Shown here: positions 1 to 13,700 of the stretch, one piece after another
Position numbering within the stretch: position 1 is the first letter of the stretch
Layout of the letters: each line of letters begins with the position of its first letter
DNA from: Eucommia ulmoides
Lineage: Eukaryota; Streptophyta; Magnoliopsida; Garryales; Eucommiaceae
Direction: 5' to 3'
NCBI GenBank assembly: GCA_016647705.1
Contig: CM028335.1
Location: 13,103,905 to 13,167,904, forward strand
Length of the DNA stretch: 64,000 nt
Notes under the pieces: model-generated
Seen by the model: the letters and a program-made list of their open reading frames with translations, nothing else
What the model was told of the DNA's origin: nothing
Database searches by the model: none
Program-made: the position numbers and the translations under genes

Positions 1-244
1 CCACACCTCTATAGGGATTTCAACTAGCCTTACGGTTTTTCCAATCCTCATCTTCCTCAGAGACAATAAGATCACCAGAGAAAAATATTGGATCTTTTAA
101 AAGCTTCTTTGGCGGGGAGGACGAATTGGTCCATCACAAATGGTTCATTTTAATGCATTTTTACAGTGAAAAAGAAAAAAAAAATGCACGACAGGAAGTC
201 AAAAGGAAGTAGAACAAAAATGTGTCAATATTCCAAAATAATAC

Positions 245-3200
245 CGAATCCAGACTCAGTTATTTGATCACAAATCCAAGTCGTAGTCATTGCACCGCAC
301 ACCAATAGAAAAGTTGTCAACATCACATGTTTCACCCTGCAAAAGAACATGTTCCGTGAGAAAGTAAAACCTTTAACATCTAAATAATAATTTGTTTAGC
401 GTACAACATTCTGATACATATGTGCAAAAGAGAATATAGAAGGGACCACACTGCATGTTTTCACGTCCTCCAATTGAGGTATGAAAAGATAGAGCATATT
501 TATTAGATAACGAGTCCAAGTTGCAAAATATCAAGAATCACATTTGATTATAGGAATGCAACTCATGGTCAAGAATAATCATTTGTCAGATTATTCATCA
601 AAGAATTAAGATAGTCGACTTTGATATCTATAATATTTTCGTAGGGTTGCTAACTCAACGGTAGAGTACTCAGCTTTTACGTGCAGCTAGGATCTTTTAC
701 ACATTTGGATGAAGTGAGAAATTCGTCCACACTATCGGTAAAATTTGGAAGATCACGACTGATCCTGAAGGGGAATGGGTGGAAAATAGCATGTCGTTTC
801 AATGGAGAGTTCTGAGACTATTTCATCCTTACCACATTGATACAATATTTGAATTCTTGGAACGAAACACAATTGGAAGTTGGGTCAAATGAATAAATGG
901 ATAAAGCCCTAAGGTAACAATTCATTATATTATAGGGAAAGAAAAAGAAGCAAGGTGCTTTTATTCTAAATTTGAATAATTCCCCAATCTAATTAGAAGT
1001 TAAAAATAGATTAACGCCCGATGCGGGAAGGACTTCTCCCATATGTGGATTCTCGATTTTTTGAATTATTCCTAACTTACCATTTCCGAAGGAACTGAAA
1101 TTACATCTCTTTTCCATTTCCATTCAAGAGTTCTTATGTGTTTCCACGCCCTAGACCCCGATAAATGGACCTATTTTCTTAGGAACACATACAAAATTTG
1201 TCACTACAAAAATAAGATAATGGGACCCTGGCAAAGAGGACACTTAAATTTTCAATTTCCAGGAAATTGTAAAGAAAAGTACAAAAAATATTTGAAACAT
1301 GAAATACCCACTCCGGTGGTTCCCAATACTAAAGAAGCATAACAGGACCATCACCGCTAATGAATTAAGTTACCTATCAAATTTAGGAGCAACATCCTAT
1401 CCCCAAACATCATGTCTGGAAAGGCTCCATAGTTATTCAAGGGCAAACCACTATGCAAGCTGATATGGTTATTTGGCAACGGAGATATTTCAAGTCTCTT
1501 GAATTTCTTCTTGTTACTTCTCCTTTTACTATTTTTCCAAAACATATTCCAACCAGATCTTCAACCCACTATCCCGCTCAAATATTCCATTTTGTCACCC
1601 CAAATTTTCCCTTCAAATCTAGAATTTAAAAAGAATTTACAAAAAAAGTCAATTTACTGTTCATGGTGCTTCTCATAATGCAGAACAGTCACCTAATAGC
1701 CACTAACTAAATTCTTCTATCTCATTGCCTTATTGACTTATTGTGTTCAGCATTCATAATCCTTTGGTCGCACCCCAGGCCTTTTCACTCGAGAGCTGTA
1801 TCAGCTGACTCCAATGATTTTTCCAATTGTCGATGCTCTACAACAAAAAGTGAAGATCCTAAATAGTTCTCTATTAAGAGTACCAAACAATTGTCAAAAC
1901 ATAACACCCAAGGTTATATACACCGCAAAGAAGAGTAGTAAAGAAGCAAGATATCACATTGATTAGGAAAATTTCAGAGATAATTCCTATATTATTAAAC
2001 AGAATCGGCATGTGTCCAAACACCATACCTACTTAGACATGTAATGTGCAAAATAATCATTATTCTATTTATCTTTTATGACAAGAAAGTATTTGGTTGA
2101 AATAAGCTTCTTCCACCCAAATTACCTATGACTAGCTGCGTGTATGGAATATGTAAGTGAATAGCAAGAAAGAACCAGAGCCTCCAGTATTGCAAAGCCA
2201 AGCGAGATCCACCATCTGAAACAGATTCAGAAATCTATAGAGCATGTAACCTACTGAAAAGTAAAGACAATATAATAAATGAATTGACTACAAAACTAAA
2301 ACAAGAACTCGTCTCACTGCTTGAGATGAATAACTAAACACACATATAACTCTTAATCTTCTCTTGACCATCCAAGCCTTCTTTCCGCAGCTTCACCAAG
2401 GAAGGTACTACATGACAGAGTACCTGCACACATCATTATTCATTTATCATATATAAAATTAGCTGAATGACAAAGAATCTCGTCCCCGTTAATGATACTA
2501 AGACCATCTATGTCAAACATAATGCACGTGAGTGGAAAAACTCCAACATTGCATATCAAGAAGCAGCTCAAAATTAGAACACCTGCAAGGTCATCATCAG
2601 GCATTGACACGTTCTTGCAGATCTTTTGCATAAGTAAGCAATATATACTAGCGAAACACATAGATACTGTCACTTTCTACTCACAAAAATTGAGTAATAA
2701 ATCCACGTGATCAAAAGGCAATACACTTAGAATGATGATTCTACTCACAAAAATAGAGTAACAAATCCACGTGATCAAAAGGCAATACTCTTAGAATACA
2801 AATAAAGGAACAATTCATCATCTCAAAGAAACTACCAACTTGGTAATAACAAAAAGCTTGATGGTCGAACATCTTCCAGCACAATATGATGCCTTCATGA
2901 TAGCTTTCTAAATGACAACCATCCTACATGCTTGGAAATTTCATGGTTTTTCTTTTGGCTCACTTGATCATATTAGTTCCATCAAACATAAACAAAAGAT
3001 TCTCCAAACGACTATAAAGAAACACCATAATATCAACACATCTCTGATGTAACATACAGAATCTCGACATTAAAATGACTTCTAACCTACAATGCTAGTG
3101 GACCATGCTAGAGGAGTTTGGGACCCCTAATGACTTCTGTACATGGCTTGATGCACCTTTTGCCCTTTTTTTATATTCTCTTTTCTTACTTGGCAAGAAA

Positions 3201-3269
3201 AAATGCTAGTGCACAAAGTAGTCATCAAATTAAAAAACATGAATGACATCAAATTTCTAATTAGTAGTC

Positions 3270-3305
<36 letters not shown>

Positions 3306-6300
3306 GGCTAGTTAACCAGACCACCTGCATGAGAATAGATGCTGCTATTTGAGGACTAATACCAAGTTGGAAAAGGGAAAGCTTAAGTTCAGGAGCAAAA
3401 TCACCAAGTTCATCTGCCAAAACAAACACCAATAAATATACGTAAATATGTATATGCGTATTAAAGACTGCAAATATCAGACACAAATGTGTGTGCGCGC
3501 GAATTTATGCATATAGGTCTATATTGTGTGTAGTATGTAATATATGTCTAGAAAACTTTGTGTACAGCTGGACATACATATGCACATATGTTTATGGATG
3601 CGTTTATGTATAACAAAAACTTTGTATCTCGTGACGAAACATGCTTTTGATACGAAAATCACAGGGTAGTGTAGAAGTACAGAAACAAATTAAGCTATTC
3701 ATCATCTCATCCGAACTCTATGCTCGACTCTTTTTCTTTGTCTTTTTATATAAGCAACTCTGTACTTGACTTGATAGGAAGCTACTACTTCAGTTGCTTT
3801 TAACAAGGGAACTCCTTGCTACAGCAATCATACAAGCAACTTATAAACCACTTATCATCTAGTTTACTTGTTCTTATTACTTGCGTTTCTTTTACAGCAT
3901 GTCCTAAAAACAATTTAGGCAAGCATTATGGTCTCTGAACATTCTATTTATCTAAAATATTGAAGTTCCAGTGGAACCATTAGCATATTATTTTTCTTCC
4001 TCAGGTTTCACTACAAAAAATAAACATGGAATGACATGCAATTCAATGGTGAATGATGGGAATCAACTAACATGCAAAGTATAAGGTAGAACTCATTACC
4101 TACAGATCCTGAGACAAAACTAAGATAGTCCTGAGGTATCAACCTTCTATCAAACCCTGGCAAGGGAATGAAATATCCAACACGACTTATCACAAGTAAT
4201 ACAGCTGTAACAAATAACCTCCTGCGTATCTCACTCTTGAAAAAAGATTCAGCAGCATTATTGAGGACTGATCCCAGACGTACAAAGTCCAAAAATCTAT
4301 TTTTATACATCTTAGGCTTGGACTCCAAGGCTCCAGAATTACGAATTTCATGTGAATTGACCACACCTGCCCCATCATCAGGTGTTGGAGGAAAAAATTC
4401 ATGAGCCTGAGCCTCTACACTTGCCTCCATCCTCAAGCAGTCACTTCTGAGCTTATCCGATAAATATATAGGCGATTTTTTAATTACTTTCGAGGAGTAA
4501 GGTCTGTTTAACAAGATAAATGGTCTTTCAGTGACCTCTGAAGAATTTTTCTTGAAGAAAACACGGGTTCTATCATTGCATGAACGATAAAATTGGATAT
4601 CATGTGCAGTCCAACACCCTGTATGCCAATAAGAAACTAAACAAATTAGCATAAATGCTGTAGTAATTTGTACAAAAAGTTCTAAAATATGACGATTCAC
4701 AAGGGCAAAGTACCAAATACTTGGGAAGCTAATGACATTTTTTACAAGTAGAGGCTGATGTGACATTAATTACCATACTGCAACACCTAAACAGGTGGCG
4801 AACATCACTAGGATGAAGAAATTGAAATTATTTTTCAAAAATAATAAATAATATAGAGTTCTTTAAATAAAGAACAGCTTTTTGGACTTTACTGACTAAA
4901 GGAATAATTCTTAAATCTTATTTACACAAATCAAGTAGAGCTTGTTTACAATCACATTTTCCATAAAACGTTGTTGTACAATGATTTAAAGCAGAGTAAA
5001 CATCTATACCTGAAATTGTTCCTTTTTTGTTGTGTGTGTGGGAGGGAGGGGGGGTGTGGTTATTCTTCTTTCAATCACCCTTTTATTGAAAAAAGTGGTT
5101 TCAAACCACATTTTTACATTATATGTGGGGTTTCCGACCAGAATCTGGGACTAGGAAAAGTGAGTTTCAAAAACTTCCATGTATTTAATAAAGTTTAAAA
5201 AGGAACAACTATTATGTAAAGAATATCCATGAAACTCTCAAACACGACACCACTCAAGAAAGTTTTTCTAGATAAAACAGCCAACTTATAATACAATCAA
5301 GTTCCATTTGTGACTCCATGTACAATTACACTTTAGCATCTCCTATTCAAAGATTCCTGATATGACAAAAGAAATAAATTCTTAAACATAATTTAGCAGA
5401 GAAACCCCCAATTTGTTTATTCACTTTTTTCTCAAGTCTCATAAACGAGCATTTCATTCAAGGCCTCAATCTATTCTCCTGGAACACTCATTGGAAAAAA
5501 AAAATCCATAACTCAGTATCAACAACAACATCAAAACCTTTGTCCCAGATAAGTAGGGTCAACTACATGAATCTGCTTGCACCATAAAGATCGGTACCAA
5601 TTAAAAAATATATATAAAGAATGAAGTGTACAGCATTAACACTGAGAGCAAACCATTATCTCTACTTTTTATAATGTCCTACTACAAGAATTTGGGGCCA
5701 TCTCATGCATGGTCACTAATCACTAACATAACAACAGTTCACTAACATATAATGTGGCCATGGTGAAAAGATATCAAGCCATCAGGATAAACCCTAGCTA
5801 TCAGGTCAGCATAAAACCTACCATACAAGCAAGTGTTACGAAACAAGGATGCATCCCAGCATTAAATTTGATCAACAATAACAGCAAATTGAAGTGGGTG
5901 AAACTAACAGCCAAAAATAGGCCCATAAAGAAGATTTATGCAGCTCATACAATGTCCTGCGCCTATGCCTGTGACTAAGAACAAAGAAGACAGTATAATG
6001 TAACCATGAACTAAAAATGCGCATGTAAAAGCAAATGGAACTGCGACTCAAACATGAAATATTCCATTAAACAATTTCCCCAACATTTGACACGGTCCCT
6101 AAAGTGGTTTGTTCAGCATTCCTCCTTGACTTCCACCAAGCATGCACGAGACTGTACATATTACCAACTTCATCCCACTGACAATAAATTAAACAGGAAA
6201 AAAAAAAAACTGAACAGTATTTTCCATTTAGTGAAAGCAATTCGTGGGGAAATTACACAAACACGCATACTTCAGTTCATTTTGTTTATCTGCTCCGGCG

Positions 6301-6442
6301 TTTTTCCTCACAAACAAAGCATAGGAGAAACAAAAAGGAAGGAGGAGGAGGAGGAGGTTGGCTTACTTCCGGTATTGCTGAAGCGTTGTGCGCCTAGCAA
6401 GTGGGGGCTAAAATGGCGAGAACTGATGAGAGTCGCATCCAT
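245..6442 (-). CDS. SCY2: SCY2, plastid inner-envelope SecY preprotein translocase (5' part; runs off left edge)
   Basis: SecY-type channel subunit of the second plastid Sec system (SEC2), which inserts proteins into the chloroplast inner envelope. Six exons read on the minus strand with matching phases: 6316-6442, 4100-4618, 3325-3413, 2344-2423, 2126-2215 and 245-336. Exon 1 encodes a Ser/Thr/Phe-rich transit-peptide-like N-terminus starting MDATLISSRHFSPHLLG. Exon 2 has the first membrane segment (LFVTAVLLVISRVGYFIPLP). Exon 3 has the conserved SLFQLGISPQIAASILMQ, exon 4 VLCHVVPSLVKLRKEGLDG, exon 5 a membrane segment (WWISLGFAILEALVLSCY) and exon 6 LLVCGAMTTTWICD, ending SGFG in phase 1. 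All of these match plant SCY2 as I remember it. The exon 1/2 join is the weakest: it needs a GTTTGT donor. The rest of the protein lies beyond position 1. The roughly 1.8 kb intron before exon 6 holds plastid DNA. The gene is divergent from the DONSON homologue. Confidence 0.88.
644..1225 (+). other. Nuclear plastid DNA insert: trnK-UUU 5' exon, group II intron, and a second plastid-like piece
   Basis: From 644 the sequence reads GGGTTGCTAACTCAACGGTA and continues as the 5' exon of chloroplast tRNA-Lys(UUU), about 37 nt. A degenerate group II intron start and the following matK-intron leader come next (GGATCTTTTACACATTTGGA, then GACCACGACTGATCC-like). Homology to the trnK intron seems to hold to about 1090. 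From about 1090 to 1225 a stretch including CTTATGTGTTTCCACGCCC and TTAGGAACACATACAA resembles another plastid locus, probably an inverted-repeat spacer, so the insert may be a mosaic. The plastid-like blocks differ from the functional forms, so this is a diverged nuclear copy (NUPT), not chloroplast contamination. It lies inside a SCY2 intron and has no 3' tRNA half, so it cannot make a tRNA. Confidence 0.8.
3271..3302. repeat. (CA)n microsatellite
   Basis: About 16 CA units lie in the SCY2 intron just downstream (gene sense) of exon 3, about 25 bp from its donor site. Confidence 0.95.
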
Positions 6443-7736
6443 GGCGAATAAACGTGAAGGAACGCCGAATCGCGCGCGCGCGCAGTAGAGAGCGAGAGGT
6501 ATCTTATATCTAAAGGGGTGAAAATCGATCGGACGGGTCTTTGTGGGCCGACCCAAAATTCCAAAGGAGGCCCAAATCCGCCGGAACCGAACTTCGTGGG
6601 CCGAACATCCGATCAGGTTCGGTGTTAACTTTCATCAACGATTGAACTTACAGATTGTACAAGATTGAGGCAGCGGCGGTATCGCAGACGGAGGAGAAGA
6701 CAGAGGCAGCGGCGAGGGAGACGGAGCACGGTTGTAGGCGGTGGATTGTGGCTGGGATCTTCGCCGGAGGAGGAGAGGAGTGAGATTGAGGCCGTCGGTT
6801 GAGAGTGAGGTGAAAAATCAGATTGTTACTTTGTTATATATATGGGACTGTTTCGTAATATGCTTGGTTTAGGGGGGCCCTTTGGTAAATTGCTTGTAAT
6901 AGTGTTACCGGTCAGGTCAGGTCCGGTTCGGGTAAGTTGGGTATGGGTCGAGGGTCACCCAATCCGTCAGACCCAGTGGCGGGTCGGGCAAAAACTAAAA
7001 GTTCAAGAAAATTTTGTTAAAAAATTATGAGGGGTTTAATTATAATAAAGCAAAACCTTGAGGGTGGTAGGTGACATTTTCCCAAAATAATCTTTCTATT
7101 TTCCATTCCCAATTTTTCACCGTCCCGGATTCTACAAACCCCATTTTAACGGCGTGAAACGTTTCCGATTAACGGCGCCAGAAAGAGGGAGGGAAAACGA
7201 ATTTTGTTCAAAATCAATAATCATTTATGATGTTTTTAGGCTTTGCATTCTCTCTCCTCTGTCTTCTCTCACAGTCCTGCGCGTAGATTCGCCCAAAAGC
7301 TTATTGCGCAGGGCAATCGATACAGAGCGGACCAGAACACCGGCCGATTTTGCAATCCCTAGGTTTTCCAATCACACAGGTTTCAGTTCATGTTAAATTG
7401 ACGATCTTTTTTATGTGTTTATTTTCAACGATTTCCTCTACGAATTTCCAATTTTTCATCTTATATCCTTCGAATCTTTGATTCTTGATCGAAAATCAAT
7501 GTTTTCTGCAAAGCGCACGATAATTTATGTACCTCAGTGCCTAGAACTCGAATGTATAGCGACGAGAGTCAGATTTGAGTGTTCCTATGTCTGTATGTTG
7601 TTAACAGTGTATATATATGTTATTATGATATATGTTTACCGAATCATTGTTCTTCTTGCTTATTTTCGCATATGCTTGCACAGCAGGTTGATTGGTAGTT
7701 CTGGAGATTTCCTGGTAGCGTCATTATTTATATAAA
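6443..7736. promoter_or_regulatory. Divergent SCY2/DONSON upstream region
   Basis: This 1.3 kb lies between the SCY2 start codon (minus) and the DONSON start codon (plus). A GC-richer purine-biased block at 6660-6830 (GGAGGAGAAGACAGAGGCAG-like) and repeated GGTCGGG/GGTCCGG words at 6900-6985 separate the two. A pyrimidine-rich stretch at 7240-7280 (TCTCTCTCCTCTGTCTTCTC) looks like a DONSON 5' UTR. A 5' UTR intron is plausible, with donor after CAATCACACAG near 7380 and acceptor TTGCACAG near 7683. SCY2 transcription probably starts around 6500-6560. Start sites are inferred, not seen directly. Confidence 0.5.
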
Positions 7737-10700
7737 ATGGCGAAGGTGGCAGCACGGGGTCCTTTACCTTCTTCCACATCTTTTCATTATAGTGGAAATG
7801 GTGCTTCTAAGGTCACCAATGAAATGAAGAGGAAGACACCATCGGAGTTGAGAGTATGATTTCAAGCTCCTATATATTGTTTTCTTGCATCTCTGGATTC
7901 ATTTATTATTGATTGTATACGATCTTGATTTTCGCTGCTCGTTTTAGTTGAAAATTTGAATTTACATATTTCCATATTTCAACATGTTAGAATCAGTGGT
8001 TCTTGCAATTTGCCATATGATAATGTTAAGTGAAAATTCTCTCGTTTTTTTTTTTAATAGACTGAACTCACACATAACTTGAATCTATTTCTTTCAAGTA
8101 TGGTAAGGTACACGCATAGTTTTTGAAGAAGATTTAACACTGATCAAGGAATTGAAAGGTTACACATTACAAGTTAAAACAAATATTTTCCATTAACTAA
8201 AATTTCAATCATGTAATTCTTTTTTCGTAACCTTTTGTTTTGCAACCATATAGTTCAATCAAAAGGTGGTTAATCACATAATTTAGATATTTTCTGGTCA
8301 GCAGGATGACATAGTTAAAGATTGTGGATTGAAGTTTATAGTTTCTTTTGACTGATCTGTATTACGTAACCTGAGAATTTCATATAAGCGTCTTCAGAGC
8401 ATATGTACTCTTGATTATAGTAGTTCTGTGAAAAATAATAATAATAGGAATCAGGATGCCTTTTTTTTTTTCATTTCTTATGCATTGGTTGGCTCTTGCA
8501 TGTATTAAGTAATGCTATCGTGAATTTTAGTAAATTTTGTTTAGATGATCAATGGATATGGGTTGCATTCAAGCATTTTAGGTTTCATAGAACTGTACCC
8601 AACAAGTTCAGAATTTTATGGATACCAATTTTCTTCCCTTTTTGTGATTGGGCATGCTACAGGAAGAGCAACTGAAGCGAAAGCATGTGATGGAACCTGC
8701 AGAGGAATCCCCAACCACTGTGCTTAATTCGATGAGGTACAGATTGTTTACTCTTTCTTTAATTACATTGACGAGGGTAAGGTTTGCCTCTTTTTTTAAA
8801 TTACTTGCAATTAAACTCCAATGACATTGTTTGTCGTCTTAGGAACACAAATGAAGCACTTTGTGGGGTTAAAAAGCCTAATTCATCGAAGAATCCAAGA
8901 TACCTAGATACCCGTTTGGATGGAATATTCCCTGTCAGAAAAAGCAGCGTCAAACTTTTGCTTTCTAGAAAAGGAATTGCCAAGGTTGAGATATATTCAG
9001 CTTGTTGTCTATAGTCATTCCAATTCTTTGAGTTAGTTATTCAAGTCTCTAGTTTGCCATGTAAATATTGTCCTTTGTAGCCTAGGTACTTCATGGTCTC
9101 TTTTGTTTAATGTAAAGTTAAATCAATTGCAGGAAGAATTTCCCGTTGAGAATATTTGTAGGCCGAAGGAATCTTCTATTTCATCTGATTTGGCTGACAA
9201 GAGTGAACCTTCGAATTCATGGTACAGTTATTTCTAAACTGCTTTTGTCTTGCTTAATCCATTATGTTTTTTATTCACTTATATTTCCTCTTGTAGTCTG
9301 GAGGGCTCTCTTGCTCCAACTGGAGTTATCAGAGATGATATAAGCCAATGTCATTCTGCAATTGATAAATGCAGTGGTATTACGTTTCGTACTGTTAAAG
9401 AGTTGTCATTGAGTGGTGAAAAGTTCACTGGCCTGTCCGCAGTTGATATGGTATATCTCTCTCCCGTTTGCAGCAGCTTTCCATTTTCATGCTAAGAATA
9501 TTTATGCTAACTTTAGATGGCTATGGATGCATATTAATAGGACAAGGCATTAAAAGGGCTGATTGCTCATGAACCTCTTACTGGTTCAACTTCTCTTGGT
9601 GAGTCTTCTGAAAGAATTGATGGTTCTACGTCAGGAAAATTTTGCTCCCAATTCCATATTCCTGGCCTGCAAACTCCATTGGATTTTACGTTGAAAACTA
9701 CAATGCGTGTTGTCTCCTCATCCTCGGTCAATAGGTGAGCTTACTGATATATCTAATATTGTTCACATGTTATCTTGATTTGACGCAAATGCTAACAATC
9801 AATTGTATGCCCCCAGACTCCACTGATGGTGTGGTATATTGGATTTGATATATATAATATTTATTGGTTTATTTGATTTAAATAATGTTAATTGCATTCG
9901 TGTTGGTGGGGTTTACTTATTCTACTATGTGCTGTTAATTAGGTTTCATAGGTTGATATCTTCTGGCACTTCCAATGGAATGACTCAGGTCACATCTTGG
10001 ATGGGTTATTCAGGGGATCAAAATTTGACTTGCTCATCAGGACTTGCTTCCACTAACCGAGTTTCTAGTCCAAAAGCTTTATATTCATGGGTCTATCCTC
10101 AGTCTACTCTTCCACAATCTGTCATTTCAGCATTAACCTTAAGTTCAGTTGAGGGAGGTACACAAAAAGTACAGAATCTTACTTTAGAATGGCACACGTT
10201 TGTGTTTTTTCTTTTAGCTCTTTTATTTCCCTGTGAATAGAACATCTTTTATATTTCAGGGCCAGCGGATTTCTTGAGCAAACGGCACTTGGCTTGGGAG
10301 GACTCATTTAGAAGTCTCTACTACATGTTGAGGAAGAATGTTTGCAAACTTTTCTATGGTATCAGTTTTCTATTTTTTGCAATTTTCTTCATCATATTTC
10401 CAAGAAGTGAAGTTTTGGTGGATAATTTGCATTTGTTTGGTCAAACCATGTTACAATTTATTATCCTGAGATGGTTATGCTTCAAATTAATTGACTTGGA
10501 CTGACATGAATATGGCTCTTATAATTGTATCCGTCCCGTGGACATTTGTTGAGCAGCATCTGTTCTATATTGATCGTATAGAACTTACCTCTAGGTCAGT
10601 AAGGCCTCAACTACAAGCAGCTTTATACACATGACTGTCTAGATTGGATCTAGGATTTATGTTGGGTGCCACTGTATGTTGGGTTGTTCTGGCGGGATTC

Positions 10701-13700
10701 TGATATCTTTCATTCTGAAATATGCTTTTGGTTCACTAGAAACCCATTTTAACCAGTTGGTGATAGCAAGCTACACTTTGGAACCATGTTCTCGTTACCC
10801 ATGGAAAGGGCATGCTACAATTTAATTGACATGGACTTACAGTCATTAAATAAAACACATGCTAGGTTAAAGCCATGCAATTTTTGTCACTCATACTGAA
10901 TACTGCTCTTAATATAGTACTCTTACATGGCATTTGTCATTTCAATTAGCAAACCTTCTTCTACTGCTCAACCCTGAGAATAAATAAGTTCGTTACTTAA
11001 AATCTACCTCAATGTCAAAAGAGGTAAATGGAGAACCTTTTAAGCATCTGACATGACAATTCTGATTTATGTTTGCATTTGTTGATATTAGAACCACTAA
11101 GGTGCCATCATTATTTGGATTTGTTTTGGTTGGATTCTGATGATATAGTAACTTGTCTGTTTTGTGTATCCTTTTCATTAAAAATCATGGTGTTGGTGAT
11201 AGCAGTCGACTGTAATGTCAAAGATGGAGACCCAAATCCTCTGTATATAATAAGAGATTTAACTGAGATAGGCTGCAAAGTGTAATATTATGAACGTGTT
11301 AAGTGGGATTATGCTGCCAGATGTCAAGTGCTTTTTCTTTTTTTCTGAAAATACAATATGAACATCCAGTCCTTGATTTTTATTTTTTTGTGCATGTCTT
11401 GTTACCTCCTTTGTTCTGACATACTTACATTGACCAAGCATCTTAAGTTGATTTGCCTATTTAACTGGACTTTTGTAGTGTGCACTTCTCAGTTTGTGGC
11501 TATGTTCATCAATAACAGTGGTTCAGTGGAAACAAAACTTGCATGCAATGCTTATGTATCCCAATCTACAAGAGGTTTAAGGTCATTGTTGAAAGAAAAT
11601 GTAAGTATGCATAATTTTCTTTAATATTATTGTTATGTACTTTTTAGTTAAATGCCTGCATAATTGCTTACATATAATCCTTTTTTTTTTATTTGTTTCT
11701 GTGCTAATTAAGCTAAATTTACTTAATGTTCTATAACTTGACTCATCTTCCACAGTCTTCTGTTAAATTTAGGGAAACTTGGTCGATTTACAATGCATTT
11801 CCTTATATCTATAGGGTCTTGTTTGAATCATCTGTCATTATTGAGTGTCAAGTTGTTAACTAGCTCAGAAATCATCTAGTGTTGTTTCCCTTTTACAATG
11901 TTGTTGATGAAAGATTTATTTTTAAACTTTCTGCAAATGAGACGACTCGACATTGTGCATACCGAGCTAATCTTCACCCTTCTAAGTTGTACAAAATCAT
12001 GTTTTTTGCTTGAAATGTTTAACTCAGCCAATTTAAATATTTTGTTGATTTTACTTGAAATTAGTGTTGACACAGTGAATTCAAGAAGGGATAAAGTTTG
12101 AGCCTTAAGACTGGTTATTACTAGTAGATTAATAATATTTTGCTTAACCTTGGGATGTTGCAAAGAGTTGGCTTTGCTTTCTTAATACTACAGACAAGGT
12201 TCTGGCGTTCACTTTGTAATGCTGTGGAACTTTTCAGCTCTGAAGTGCAAGATTAAAGTAGATAAATCACTCCTAGGCTTTTTGTATTTGTTAGTTACAA
12301 CTTGTGACATAAACATCTTCTGTACATGTAAATTTATGCATTGCGTGACCGTATCTGATGATTGAAGTTATTGATTATAGGATGTTGGTTTCTCAATGCC
12401 TCTTTGTCGTTCTAAAGTAGAGCAAGTTAGTGTAGAAGACATGGTTGAGCTCTCGGAGATTGAAAAGCATAATTTGGGCCAGGTATAATATATTTTCTCT
12501 CTCTTGAAATATTTAGCAGGTTCAGAATGGCTGATATTGGGCTTGAGATGAACCATGAAGATGGGATTATTTATTTACAATAAAATGTCTAGGCATATTC
12601 TCTAAAATGCAACGGTTTTGCAATGTATCAATTGCCTTTATTATTTATTTACAAGATTTTCCCTTCGTTAGTTCTTGTGGGTTATTGTTTATTTATTGCA
12701 ATTGTTTTTTGTTGAAATAATGCAGACTCGACATATGGGTTCCATGTCTGGTGTCGATAACAGTCCGCAATCTTTACTGGCATTCAACGGAAACAAGAAT
12801 GTACATGCGTTGTACGATTTTCTGCTTAACTATAGGTGAGTTTCTTTCTTATGACCTGAATCATACAAAAAGGAATTCTTTCCTATTTTGTTTGATCATA
12901 GGATCTCAGTTCCCTTGTTTCTTTTTCTTTTTCAGATTTTTTTTAACCTCTTTGACTGGTGTTGATGTTCCTGCGTTGTATTCACCTGTGCCCTTTGAAA
13001 ATGCTGCTCTTTCTGCTCCTGAGGTGAGTCTCATCACTCCTGTTTTGGTGAAACAATGTTAACACTGCTCCTTCACAGTTTCTATTAGATATGTTGCACT
13101 AATGCACCGGATCTCATAAGAATTCGCAGTTAAGCGTGCTTGGGCGATAGTATTACGATGAGTGACCCCCTGGGAAGTCCTCGTGTTGCACACCAATTTT
13201 ATGTATTTTGAGGGTGAACCTTGATACAATGGTAAGGTTGCTCCATTGTGACCTGAAAGTCCTGAATTCAAATCTTGGAAACAATTTCTCTGTATACAGG
13301 GATAAGGCTGTGTACGTTCGACCTACCCAGGCCCTGCAATGGCGGGAGCCTTTGTGCACTGGATTACCCTTTTTTTAATAAAGATCATTGTTAAGTTATT
13401 AGATCAAAGCATTAGTGAATCCTTAAGAAGAAATCTGGCCAAATTAGACAGATAAGGCAACGGTTAGTAATGTCTTTTTGAGTACTTTATAAAAGCAAAG
13501 TCGTTAATTCAACAAAAAAGTAATTCAAAGCAAAAACAAAAATTCAAAAGCTTGTTTGATATGAAGATTATATTTTACTATTATCCCTGCAAGTGTTCTC
13601 TAAATCCCAAAAAATTCACAGATGATTGAAAAAATGTCAGTGGAGACATCCTAATCCATATCCCTGAAATAAATTTCCTTTTTATTACCTAAACTGAACA

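Noticed and set aside
20-150. Minus-strand coding-like stretch ending DLIVSEEDEDWKNRKAS and stop, preceded by KKLLKDPIFFSG
   Set aside because: It reads like real protein but is not part of SCY2 as I know it, has no start or splice context in the window, and I cannot name a family. Left unannotated.
1357-1545. Minus-strand 62-codon frame in the SCY2 intron
   Set aside because: No recognisable motif; lies in intronic DNA beside the plastid insert.
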